A stretch of 37,320 nt of DNA from Nonomuraea guangzhouensis (GTDB taxonomy: Bacteria; Actinomycetota; Actinomycetes; Streptosporangiales; Streptosporangiaceae). Below, in pieces: positions 30,829 through 37,320 of this stretch. The DNA is taken from assembly GCF_019396345.1 (NCBI RefSeq), contig NZ_JAHKRM010000060.1:1-37320 (forward strand). The letters are read 5' to 3'. A model generated the notes under the pieces. The model was not told the DNA's origin, made no database searches, and saw nothing but the letters and a program-made list of their open reading frames with translations. Each line of letters starts with the position of its first letter. Within the stretch, counting starts at the first letter, position 1. Both the position numbers and the translations under genes were made by a program.

Positions 30829-33363
30829 CTAGGTTCGACCACCATTCCGCAGAACCGGTTCGGTTACAGCGGTGGACTCGGCTCCCGTTTCGACGGTGAC
30901 GTGCTGATCGGGCGGGAGCGGCGGCGCGGGGAGCAACGCCGGCGGGGTGAAGCGGCGCAGCCGGTTGGCATTGCCCACCACCGACAGCGACGACAGTGCC
31001 ATCGCGGCGGCGGCGAAGACAGGGCTGAGCCGGATTCCGAGGAAAGGATAGAGCACCCCAGCCGCGACCGGGATGCCCACCACGTTGTAGACGAAGGCCA
31101 GGAACAGGTTCTGCCGGATGTTGCGCATCGTGGTCCGCGACAGCCGTACCGCGGTAACCACCCCGCCGAGCGCGCCGGAGATCAACGTGATGTCGGAGGC
31201 CTCGATGGCCACGTCGGTGCCGGTGCCGATGGCAAAGCCGATATCGGCCTGGGCCAGCGCGGGCGCGTCGTTGATGCCGTCGCCGACCATACCGACCCTC
31301 GACCCTTCTCCCTGCAGGCGGGCGATCTCGGCAGACTTGTGCGCGGGCAGCACCTCGGCCAACACCCGGGTGATGCCGACCTGGCGGGCGATGGCTTCGG
31401 CCGTCCGCCGGTTGTCTCCAGTGATCATCACCACCTGAAGTCCCAGCCGCTGCAGAGCTGCGATGGCCTGGCGGGAGTCGTTTTTGACGGTGTCGGCCAC
31501 CGCGATCACCCCAGCGGGCTCGCCGTCCACGGCGACCATGATCGGGGTACGGCCCGCCCGGGCCAGGCGATCGGCCTCTTCATCAAGCGCGGAGGTGTCG
31601 CCGAGCAGACGCTTCCCGCCGACCAGCACATGGCGCCCCTCGACGGTCGCCGCGATACCCTGCCCAGTGACCGAGTCGAACTCCGACGGCTCGGTGAGGA
31701 TCAGGCCGCGCCCTGTCGCGCCCTCGACCACAGCCTGGCCCAGGGGGTGCTCGGAGGAACGTTCAGCACAGGCGGCCAGGCGCAACACCTCATCGGCCGC
31801 CCAGTCTCCGTACGGAATGACGTCCGTGAGCGCCGGCTTGCCACGGGTGATGGTGCCGGTCTTGTCCAGGACGATCGTGTCCAGCTTGCACGCGGTTTCC
31901 AGAGCTTCGGCGTCGCGGATCAGGATGCCGGACTGAGCCCCCTTCCCGGTGCCCACCATGATGGAAAGCGGGGTGGCCAGCCCAAGCGCGCACGGACAGG
32001 CGATGATCAATACGGCTACCGCCGCCACCAAAGCCAACGTCAACGCCGGCGCCGGTCCGGCGACGAACCACACGGCGAAAGTCACGATCGCGATGGCGAT
32101 GACCACCGGGACGAAATAGCCGGACACCAGGTCGGCCAGCCGCTGGATCGGCGCACGGGAGGCTTGGGCGGCCTGGACGAGACGGATGATCTGGGCCAGC
32201 GCCGTTTCCGCGCCGACCTTCTCGGCCCTGAACGTGAACGATCCCGTCTGGTTTACCGTCGCGCCCACCACGCCATCGCCCGGGCCCTTGTCCACCGGAA
32301 TCGACTCGCCGGTCACCATCGACTCATCCAGCGTCGAGCGGCCCTTCACGATGACCCCGTCGACCGGGACCTTCTCGCCCGGCCGTACGACGACCACATC
32401 GCCCGGAACGACGTCCGCGATCGGAATCTCGATCTCCGCACCGTCGCGCTGAACCCGGGCAGTCCTGGCCTGCAGGCCGATCAGCTTGCGGATCGCCTCG
32501 CCCGTGCCCGCCTTGGCCCGCACCTCCAGCAAACGGCCGAGCAGGATCAGCGTCAGGATGACCCCGACGGCCTCGTAATAAACGTCACGGACCCCCTCCG
32601 GCAGCAAGCCGGGCGCGACCGTGGCCAACAGGCTGTAGCCGAAGGCGGCGCTCGTCCCCAGCGTGATCAGGCTGTTCATGTCCGCCGAGCGGTGCCGCAG
32701 AGCGAGCCAGCCCACGCGGTGGATCGGCCAGCCCGTATAGAACATCACTGGCGCGATCAGCGCGAGCTGCACCCAGCGGTTGAGCAGGAACTCCGGGATC
32801 CATCCCGCGCCGAAGAGCTCATGCGCCATGACGACGAACGCCACAGGCAGGGTCAGCACCGCCCCGATCAGGACCCGACGCGACAGGTCGGCGATCTCGG
32901 CACGCCGCTCCGTCGCCTCGACATCCTGCGAAGGTTGTTCGGCCAACGAAGGTGAGGTACTCGCGGCGGTATCGTGAGCGCCGCCAGAGCCTGGTTCGAC
33001 GATCAGGCGGCCGTGCACCATGTTCATTCCGCAGGCGAAGCCGTACTCCCCCGCGTTGCCCGGCAACAACTCCACTGTGGTCTTGGTGAAGGCAGGCAGC
33101 GCCCAGCTGACGCCGAAGTCGGCGAACACCACCCGGGAGGTGCAGTCCCCGGCCTCTCTCCGATTGAAGGTCAGCCGCACGGGGGTGCCCTGCCGCACCC
33201 GGATGATGTCCGGCGAGAAGCCGCCCCGCACGACGATCTCGATCTCCTGTACGCCGTCACGCAGCTCGGCCAGGCTGCTCTTCCTCGGCCCGAAGAAGTA
33301 CCAGCCGAGGAAACCCAGCAAGGCCAGGGCGATGCCGATCACGACCAAGTCGGCGGCAGTCAC
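30829..33363 (-). CDS. Copper-type P1B ATPase with N-terminal cupredoxin-like domain
   Basis: An 844-residue protein. Residues 6-25 are a membrane anchor. Residues about 38-125 are a cupredoxin-like domain with candidate copper ligands Cys74, Cys111, Met113, Met115 and His118 (FACGMNMVHG). The rest is a CopA-type pump: MVTGESIP, the membrane metal site Cys456-Pro-Cys458, phosphorylation site Asp500 in DKTGTITRG, SSEHPLGQAV (the His-Pro motif), and GDGINDAPALAQADIGFAIG. Usual N-terminal HMA domains (GMTCxxC) are missing and appear replaced by the cupredoxin. Expected role: Cu+ export or delivery across the membrane. GTG 33363 overlaps the upstream stop (GTGA), which fixes the start. Metal choice follows from CPC and family features. 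Confidence 0.9.
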   Translation of the reverse strand: MTAADLVVIGIALALLGFLGWYFFGPRKSSLAELRDGVQEIEIVVRGGFSPDIIRVRQGTPVRLTFNRREAGDCTSRVVFADFGVSWALPAFTKTTVELLPGNAGEYGFACGMNMVHGRLIVEPGSGGAHDTAASTSPSLAEQPSQDVEATERRAEIADLSRRVLIGAVLTLPVAFVVMAHELFGAGWIPEFLLNRWVQLALIAPVMFYTGWPIHRVGWLALRHRSADMNSLITLGTSAAFGYSLLATVAPGLLPEGVRDVYYEAVGVILTLILLGRLLEVRAKAGTGEAIRKLIGLQARTARVQRDGAEIEIPIADVVPGDVVVVRPGEKVPVDGVIVKGRSTLDESMVTGESIPVDKGPGDGVVGATVNQTGSFTFRAEKVGAETALAQIIRLVQAAQASRAPIQRLADLVSGYFVPVVIAIAIVTFAVWFVAGPAPALTLALVAAVAVLIIACPCALGLATPLSIMVGTGKGAQSGILIRDAEALETACKLDTIVLDKTGTITRGKPALTDVIPYGDWAADEVLRLAACAERSSEHPLGQAVVEGATGRGLILTEPSEFDSVTGQGIAATVEGRHVLVGGKRLLGDTSALDEEADRLARAGRTPIMVAVDGEPAGVIAVADTVKNDSRQAIAALQRLGLQVVMITGDNRRTAEAIARQVGITRVLAEVLPAHKSAEIARLQGEGSRVGMVGDGINDAPALAQADIGFAIGTGTDVAIEASDITLISGALGGVVTAVRLSRTTMRNIRQNLFLAFVYNVVGIPVAAGVLYPFLGIRLSPVFAAAAMALSSLSVVGNANRLRRFTPPALLPAPPLPPDQHVTVETGAESTAVTEPVLRNGGRT

Positions 33364-33575
33364 GACCGCCCTGCCCTCTTGTGGTCCTCGCCCTGACGGT
33401 CATGCTGCGTGTCGCCGTCGTGGCCGCCCATGGACCGCATCATCATCAGCATCATGAGCGGGCAGCCCAGCAGGAAGACCACGAGCAGGACCGTACTCGG
33501 CGGGGCTCCGACCCATACGGCCGCTATTGCGGCCACGGCGGCAACAGCCGCCAGGATCAGGTGCTGCTTCATCAT
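33360..33575 (-). CDS. Small DUF2933-like membrane protein
   Basis: A 71-residue protein starting MMKQHLILAAVAAVAAIAAV, with two hydrophobic helices, a LLGCPLMMLMMMRSMGGHDG segment and a charged, His-containing tail. The CPL-x-M/H-rich turn resembles DUF2933 proteins (CPLMHLFMHxGHGGH), often found beside copper genes. Met, Cys and His could bind copper. CGGAGG precedes ATG 33575; a longer start at 33650 is unlikely. Its stop overlaps the pump's start, so the two are co-translated. Confidence 0.65.
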   Translation of the reverse strand: MMKQHLILAAVAAVAAIAAVWVGAPPSTVLLVVFLLGCPLMMLMMMRSMGGHDGDTQHDRQGEDHKRAGRS

Positions 33576-33739
33576 GATGGCCTCCGTGGATCGTCGCGGC
33601 ACGAGGTCGCTGAGAACGACGAGGAAAGGGATCAACGGAACACCAAGCACGTCGGTTTCCCTCTGTCCTCACTACTACGCTGCCACCAGCATGTGACGGA
33701 AACCTCTCCTGCGGGTACAGCAGAACGTCCTGATGATAA

Positions 33740-33755
33740 GAGTCGAAGGTCCCAT
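33740..33755 (-). promoter_or_regulatory. DosR/OsdR-like box before the copper pump operon
   Basis: Reads GAGTCGAAGGTCCCAT; the right half GAAGGTCCC is exact, the left half poor. It is 165 bp from ATG 33575, farther than usual. Confidence 0.45.
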
Positions 33756-33910
33756 AACAGAGTGCTACTCGCCGTAGTAGACACGAGCGAAACGCCTCAC
33801 CCTCCGCCCCTGGTGCAAGACGACGCTGATCCTCCATCACCTCCAGGCCATCGGCGATCTCTGCACCCGGCCCTTCCTGAGGCGCACGCCAGCCCAGCGT
33901 CCCGATCGGA

Positions 33911-33926
33911 TGGCGTTGGTCCCCAG
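33911..33926 (+). promoter_or_regulatory. DosR/OsdR-like box before the DUF305 gene
   Basis: Reads TGGCGTTGGTCCCCAG, the GTTGGTCC variant seen at 599 and 22749. It ends 83 bp upstream of ATG 34010. GGCCCAACG at 33933-33941 forms an inverted repeat with CGTTGG. The rest of 33576-34009 shows no gene I can support. Confidence 0.45.
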
Positions 33927-34009
33927 CATGAAGGCCCAACGACCCTGGCCCTGGCCACGGACCGAGCGCCAAATTGGAAGCAAGACATCTGCGGGCGTGG
34001 AGGAGCGAG

Positions 34010-34624
34010 ATGAGACCTTCGATAACGGCGACAATCGCCGCCGGGGCATTGCTCGCCGCCGCTGCCGTCGGCGGGGCCGCCCTCGCCGCCGCCGACCGCC
34101 AGCCCACCACTACCGCTGCGGGATGGCAGCAGACCGGCTGGCCAATGGGCGGAATGCATCGAGTCACGATGGACGACGAGGCCGACTACCTGGCCCACAT
34201 GGTGCCTCATCATCAGGAGGCGGTCGAGGCTGCCGGCCAGCTACAGCATTCGGGCCGGGCCGAGATGCGCGCTTTGGGCGCCTCCATCGTCAAGACGCAG
34301 ACTGCCGAGATCGCCACCATGAAAGCATGGCTGGCCAAGTGGTACCCGGGCCGCGCGGCCGCGAGTTACCAGCCGATGATGCGCGATCTGTCCCAACTGT
34401 CGGGCGATGCACTGGATAGAACGTTTCTCGAGGACATGATCGGCCACCACATGGCAGCAGTGATGATGTCGCAGCAACTGCTCATGCACAGCCGCATCCA
34501 GCACCAGGAGATCACCGGCTTCGCCCGCACCGTACGCGACACCCAGCACGCCGAGATCTTCCAGATGCAGCAGTATCTGACCGACTGGTTCGACGGGCGC
34601 TGGCGGATGCCCAACGGATCGTGA
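34010..34624 (+). CDS. Secreted DUF305 protein
   Basis: A 204-residue protein starting MRPSITATIAAGALLAAAAV, a signal peptide or membrane anchor. The mature part has two DUF305 repeats, each with a His-His pair: YLAHMVPHHQEAVEAAGQ near residue 65 and FLEDMIGHHMAAVMMSQQ near 145, plus many Met residues (ATMKAWLAK, IFQMQQYL). The ferritin-like helical family often accompanies copper resistance genes and is thought to bind metal outside the membrane. GAGGAGCGAG precedes ATG 34010. Its place beside the cupredoxin-CopA fusion supports a copper role (inference). Confidence 0.88.
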   Translation: MRPSITATIAAGALLAAAAVGGAALAAADRQPTTTAAGWQQTGWPMGGMHRVTMDDEADYLAHMVPHHQEAVEAAGQLQHSGRAEMRALGASIVKTQTAEIATMKAWLAKWYPGRAAASYQPMMRDLSQLSGDALDRTFLEDMIGHHMAAVMMSQQLLMHSRIQHQEITGFARTVRDTQHAEIFQMQQYLTDWFDGRWRMPNGS

Positions 34625-34639
34625 GGGACTGCCGCGTCG

Positions 34640-34740
34640 CTCCAAGGATCATGAACCTCGAGCCGCTGACCCCGAGCAGGTGATGAGCCGCATCCTGGTG
34701 GCCGTCAAGCCGGACGAGTCGCGCTGACGGCTGGTTTGTG
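34640..34740 (+). pseudogene. Fragment of a CBS-type gene, homologous to the ORF at 21631
   Basis: The frame to the TGA at 34725 ends EQVMSRILVAVKPDESR. The bases ATGAGCCGCATCCTGGT are identical to the start of the same motif in the minus-strand ORF at 21631. After GAGTCG one base is missing relative to that copy (GAGTCGCCGCTGATGG against GAGTCGCGCTGACGG), which causes the early stop. It is a short scar; the rest of 34741-34875 is unremarkable. Confidence 0.5.
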
Positions 34741-34875
34741 CTTCTTCGAGGTCCGCACTTTGAGCATGTGCACCTGTACATTCTGGCGGTCACAGCACGC
34801 CACCCGCCTCGCGCGTATTCGATGCGGCGTTGTCTTCCGATCAAGGTCGCTACCAACCTGGCGTCAGCGCTCGAG

Positions 34876-35748
34876 TCATCCCGGAGTGGGTGCGTCATTG
34901 GCGCGCACCACCGCGACCGTGCAGTGTGCGTGGTGCAAGACGCCTCGACTGACCGAGCCAAGGATGATCGACCCGATCGCGGTTCTGCCATGCGAGCCAA
35001 CGACCAGCAGGTCGGCCCGGTCACCGGCGGCGGCCAGCGCATCGACGGGGTGGGCGCACCGCACGTCCGCGATTACCTTGACGTTCGGGTATCTCTCCCG
35101 CCATGGGGTGAGTTGTTCCTTGGCGACGCCCTGTTGGGCCTCACGCAGCGCTTCAAAGTCGCAGGAGAAGCCCGCTGCCAGAGCGAATGGCAGCGCCCAG
35201 GCGTATACCGCCCGCAAAGTGCTTCCGCGCAGTTCGGCCTGCCGGAAGGCGTAGGCCAGGGCGGGCTCGCACGCGGGGGAGCCGTCGAGGCCGACGACGA
35301 TCTCACCGTGCTTCACGGCGGCCCTTGGCCGGACGACGACCACCGGAACCGGCACCTGGCCCGCGACGTTCATGCTGACAGAGCCGAGCATGGCCCCGGC
35401 GAAGCCACCCAGCCCTCTGCTACCGACCACCAGCTCGATTGCGTCGCCGGCCTGCTCGCGAAGGACGGCCGCCGCCGGTGTTCCCTTTATCACCTCGGTG
35501 CTCACCTCGACAGTAGGCTGGCGTTCGCGCGCGAGCTCCTCGGCTTCTGCCAGGACCTTTCGCGCGTTCTCGATCAGCACCTCGTCCCACTCAGGTGAGG
35601 GAGTCTGCGAGACGCGGTACGCCCACGTTTCCACCACACAGACGCTACGCAGCGGCACACGCATCCGAAAGGCGTCGTCGGCCGCCCATGCCACAGCGTC
35701 GAATCCGGGCACCGAACCATCGACACCCACTACGATCAGGTCGGACAT
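34876..35748 (-). CDS. Universal stress protein, two tandem Usp domains
   Basis: A 290-residue protein. Domain 1 begins DLIVVGVDGSVPGFDAVAWA with GSRGLGGFAGAMLGS; domain 2 begins GEIVVGLDGSPACEPALAYA with GSHGRTAIGSIILGS, so both ATP signatures are present. It is less similar to the pair at 21816 and 28034. GGGGGAA precedes ATG 35748. A box at 35796 is 48 bp upstream, the shortest distance in the window. It marks the right edge of the stress island before the insertion sequence. Confidence 0.92.
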   Translation of the reverse strand: MSDLIVVGVDGSVPGFDAVAWAADDAFRMRVPLRSVCVVETWAYRVSQTPSPEWDEVLIENARKVLAEAEELARERQPTVEVSTEVIKGTPAAAVLREQAGDAIELVVGSRGLGGFAGAMLGSVSMNVAGQVPVPVVVVRPRAAVKHGEIVVGLDGSPACEPALAYAFRQAELRGSTLRAVYAWALPFALAAGFSCDFEALREAQQGVAKEQLTPWRERYPNVKVIADVRCAHPVDALAAAGDRADLLVVGSHGRTAIGSIILGSVSRGVLHHAHCTVAVVRANDAPTPG

Positions 35749-35795
35749 CGCACATTCCCCCTACTCCATTTCAGCCCCTCGGTGGCTAACCGGGC

Positions 35796-35811
35796 AGGGC
35801 CAGAAGTCCCA
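35796..35811 (-). promoter_or_regulatory. DosR/OsdR-like box before the last Usp gene
   Basis: Reads AGGGCCAGAAGTCCCA, close to the consensus AGGGCCGAAGGTCCCA and also to the mycobacterial GGGACT core. Confidence 0.65.
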
Positions 35812-35861
35812 AAACTTGGAGATGATCGGCGGCCTGTAACTCAATGGCCTAGCCACCGGAA

Positions 35862-35879
35862 GCGGCTCCGCGGAGCCGC
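35862..35879. repeat. Perfect 18-bp palindrome
   Basis: GCGGCTCCGCGGAGCCGC is self-complementary over all 18 bases. It lies between the last Usp promoter and the insertion sequence. It may be a hairpin terminator for a lost upstream gene or a protein-binding site; nothing distinguishes these. Confidence 0.45.
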
Positions 35880-35954
35880 AGTTGCTGACGCAGGTGACCG
35901 ACATGGTCAGGTCTCTGGTCGAGGACCCGTCATGACCGCATCCTGACGCCGTCA

Positions 35955-35987
35955 ACTAGTGCTGTAACCAGGAAGGTTCACCGGGTT
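35955..35987 (+). repeat. Left inverted repeat of the IS630-family element
   Basis: Begins ACTAGTGCTGTAACCAGG and ends CACCGGGTT; it pairs with the right repeat with one gap and several mismatches. Confidence 0.7.
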
Positions 35988-37162
35988 GGTGGTCGGAGCG
36001 GTTGGATATGGCGTGTCGTCCGATCCGACTGTTGGGGCTGTGGTGGCTGAGCCTGTTCGTGTGCGCAGGTTGACCGACCAGGAAGGGCAGAAGCTGCAGC
36101 AGCTCGTGCGCCGGGGCAGCACCAGTTCGGTGCGGTATCGGCGCGCGATGATGCTGCTCGCTTCGGTCGGCGGCAACCGGGTGCCCGTGATCGCAAAGCT
36201 GCTGCAGGCCCACGAGGACACCGTCTGCGACGTGATCCATCGGTTCAACGAGATGGGCCTGGCCTGCCTGGACCCTCGGTGGGCGGGGGGCGTCCCCGCC
36301 TGCTCAGTCCTGACGACGAGGACTTCGTCGTGGCGATGGCCACCACCCGCCCGACCAAGCTCGGTCAGCCCTTCACTCGCTGGTCCATCCGTAAACTCGC
36401 CGCCTACCTGCGGAACGTGCCCGGCCGCCTGATCGGGATCGGACGCGAGGCGTTACGGTGCCTGCTCGCCCGCCGCGGGGGCACCTTCCAGCGGACCAAG
36501 ACGTGGAAGGAGTCGCCCGACCCGGAGCGTGACGCCAAGCTGGACCGGATCGAGGAGGTGCTGGAGCGCTTCCCGGACCGGGTGTTCGCGTTCGACGAGT
36601 TCGGGCCGCTCGGGATCCGGCCCACCGCCGGGTCGTGCTTGTCGAGCAGGGCCGGCCCGAGCGGCATCCCGCGACCTATCGCCGCACCCACAGGGTGCGC
36701 TACTTCCACGGCTGCTACTCGGTCGGTGACGACACCCTATGGGGCGTCAACCGCAGGAAGAAGGGCGCCGCGAACACCCTGGCCGCGCTGAGGTCGATCC
36801 GCGCGGCCCGCCCGGACGGCGCCCCGCTCTACGTGATCCTGGACAACCTGTCCGCTCATAAGGGCGACACCATCAGGCGCTGGGCGAAGAAGAACCGGGT
36901 CGAGCTGTGCTTCACCCCGACCTACGCGTCCTGGGCCAACCCGATCGAGGCGCACTTCGGGCCGTTGCGGCAGTTCACCGTCGCCAACTCCAACCACCAC
37001 AACCACATCGCACAGACCCGCACCCTGCACGCCTACCTGCGCTGGCGCAACGCCAACACCCGCCACCCCGACGTCCTCGCCGCCCAGCGCCGCGAACGCG
37101 CCCGCATCCGCAGCGAGAAGGGCATCCGCTGGGGCGGACACCCCCTTGCCACCGTGGCCTGA
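35986..37162 (+). pseudogene. IS630-family transposase, two frameshifts
   Basis: Three frames in sequence make one transposase. Frame 1 (to about 36285) holds the helix-turn-helix: VRYRRAMMLLASVGGNRVPV, AKLLQAHEDTVCDVIHRFNE. Frame 2 (about 36285-36625) reads GGRPRLLSPDDEDFVVAMAT, then VFAFDEFGPLGIRP with the first catalytic Asp. Frame 3 (from about 36625) reads VVLVEQGRPERHPATYRR, VILDNLSAHK with the second Asp, and SWANPIEAHFGPLRQF with the Glu. Both changes are -1; the first lies at a run of six G (36285-36290), where slippage is conceivable, the second near CCGGGTCG. The start is uncertain; GTG 35986 is only the longest possibility. Probably inactive unless both shifts are bridged. Confidence 0.8.
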
Positions 37163-37164
37163 AG

Positions 37165-37198
37165 AACCCGGCGAACCTAATCCGGCCACAGAACTAGT
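37165..37198 (-). repeat. Right inverted repeat of the IS630-family element
   Basis: Reads AACCCGGCGAACCTAAT toward its end ACTAGT; the complement aligns with the left repeat at 35955. Confidence 0.7.
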
Positions 37199-37243
37199 GT
37201 CATGCGCCTGAAATTCGCCGGATAAGTTTCTATTCTTGTGGGC

Positions 37244-37320
37244 ATGGCGCATTCGGGACCGCTGGCGTTGGAGATCCATCTGACCGAAGTCGAGCGAGCT
37301 CGGCTGGTCGGCATGTCGGC
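37244..37320 (+). CDS. Start of a second IS630-like transposase (3' end outside window)
   Basis: From ATG 37244 the frame reads MAHSGPLALEIHLTEVERAR, then LVGMS, and runs off the window. This resembles the N-terminus of another IS630-type transposase, where an LTxxERxxL segment precedes the helix-turn-helix. Only 25 codons are visible. It starts 45 bp after the end of the first element, so two insertion sequences may lie side by side. Confidence 0.5.
   Translation, partial: MAHSGPLALEIHLTEVERARLVGMS

Larger units (their letters stand above)
35955..37198 (+). mobile_element. IS630-family insertion sequence, about 1.24 kb
   Basis: The left end (35955-35987) and the complement of the right end (37165-37198) both begin ACTAGT and share CTGT, CC-GG, GGTTC and CCGGGTT blocks, forming imperfect inverted repeats of about 33 bp. 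The transposase frame fills the space between. IS630/Tc1-mariner elements insert at TA, often within CTAG, and CTAG is present at both ends, so the exact boundary may differ by a few bases. Confidence 0.8.

Noticed and set aside
30580..32955. 791-codon open frame on the plus strand opposite the copper ATPase
   Set aside because: Beyond about 30830 it is the mirror of the CopA-type gene and is Arg/Gln/Asp-rich without domains; only its first 250 bp were kept as an open question.
1..37320. CRISPR array, tRNA, rRNA or riboswitch
   Set aside because: No regularly spaced direct repeats, no cloverleaf-like or rRNA sequence, and no known riboswitch core was noticed on either strand.

Overview
The window is very GC-rich, uses GTG starts, 4-bp start/stop overlaps and purine-rich Shine-Dalgarno sites, and encodes actinobacterial families (DUF1876, DUF1918, Acg-type nitroreductases, CBS-BON proteins, tandem universal stress proteins, an Rv2004c-like kinase). 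It is most likely chromosomal DNA of a filamentous actinomycete, perhaps of the Streptosporangiales; that placement is inference from composition and gene families, not from a marker gene. No rRNA, tRNA or CRISPR array was seen.

Almost everything up to about 35.8 kb looks like one dormancy/hypoxia stress island, comparable in gene content to the DosR (DevR) regulon of Mycobacterium tuberculosis and the OsdR regulon of Streptomyces. A recurring partly palindromic 16-bp box, close to AGGGCCGAAGGTCCCA on one strand and TGGGACCTTCGGCCCT on the other, lies mostly 50-100 bp upstream of start codons. I located about fifteen copies. No DosR/DosS-type regulator is encoded here, so it must lie elsewhere.

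Layout: 1-542, C-terminal end of a cation P-type ATPase. 701-5692, a compact overlapping operon: DUF1876 protein, short Usp-like protein, NuoE-NuoF fusion (diaphorase) and a large molybdenum/tungsten formate dehydrogenase. 5865-7555, a Usp protein and a DoxX-like membrane protein. 7814-10323, a truncated CBS protein and two divergent Acg-type nitroreductases. 10319-14105, remnants of an acyl-CoA synthetase and of a phosphoketolase flanking three CBS-BON genes, plus a fourth convergent CBS-BON gene. 14187-18010, a TnpB remnant, a GH65 glycoside phosphorylase fused to an HTH-flavin-binding protein, and a flavin-binding-protein remnant. 18287-22661, an MgtA-type P-ATPase, a flavodoxin, a half-CBS ORF and a Usp protein. 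22928-26111, an alcohol dehydrogenase remnant leading directly into pyruvate formate-lyase and its activating enzyme. 26154-30282, a BON remnant, an APH/P-loop kinase, a Usp protein, DUF1918 and a frameshifted Usp gene. 30829-34624, a copper block: cupredoxin-CopA fusion, DUF2933-like protein and DUF305 protein. 34876-35748, a last Usp gene. 35955-37198, a frameshifted IS630-family element, followed at the window edge by the start of a second IS630-like transposase.

How the parts may work together (inference): when respiration is limited, pyruvate formate-lyase would make acetyl-CoA and formate from pyruvate, and the NAD-linked formate dehydrogenase would oxidise formate to CO2 with NADH formation. 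Nitroreductases, flavodoxin and flavin-binding proteins would handle electrons, CBS and Usp proteins would sense adenylates, and P-type ATPases would hold Mg and Cu balance. The island is also eroding: at least seven gene remnants are present, several with the gene's two ends kept and the middle deleted.
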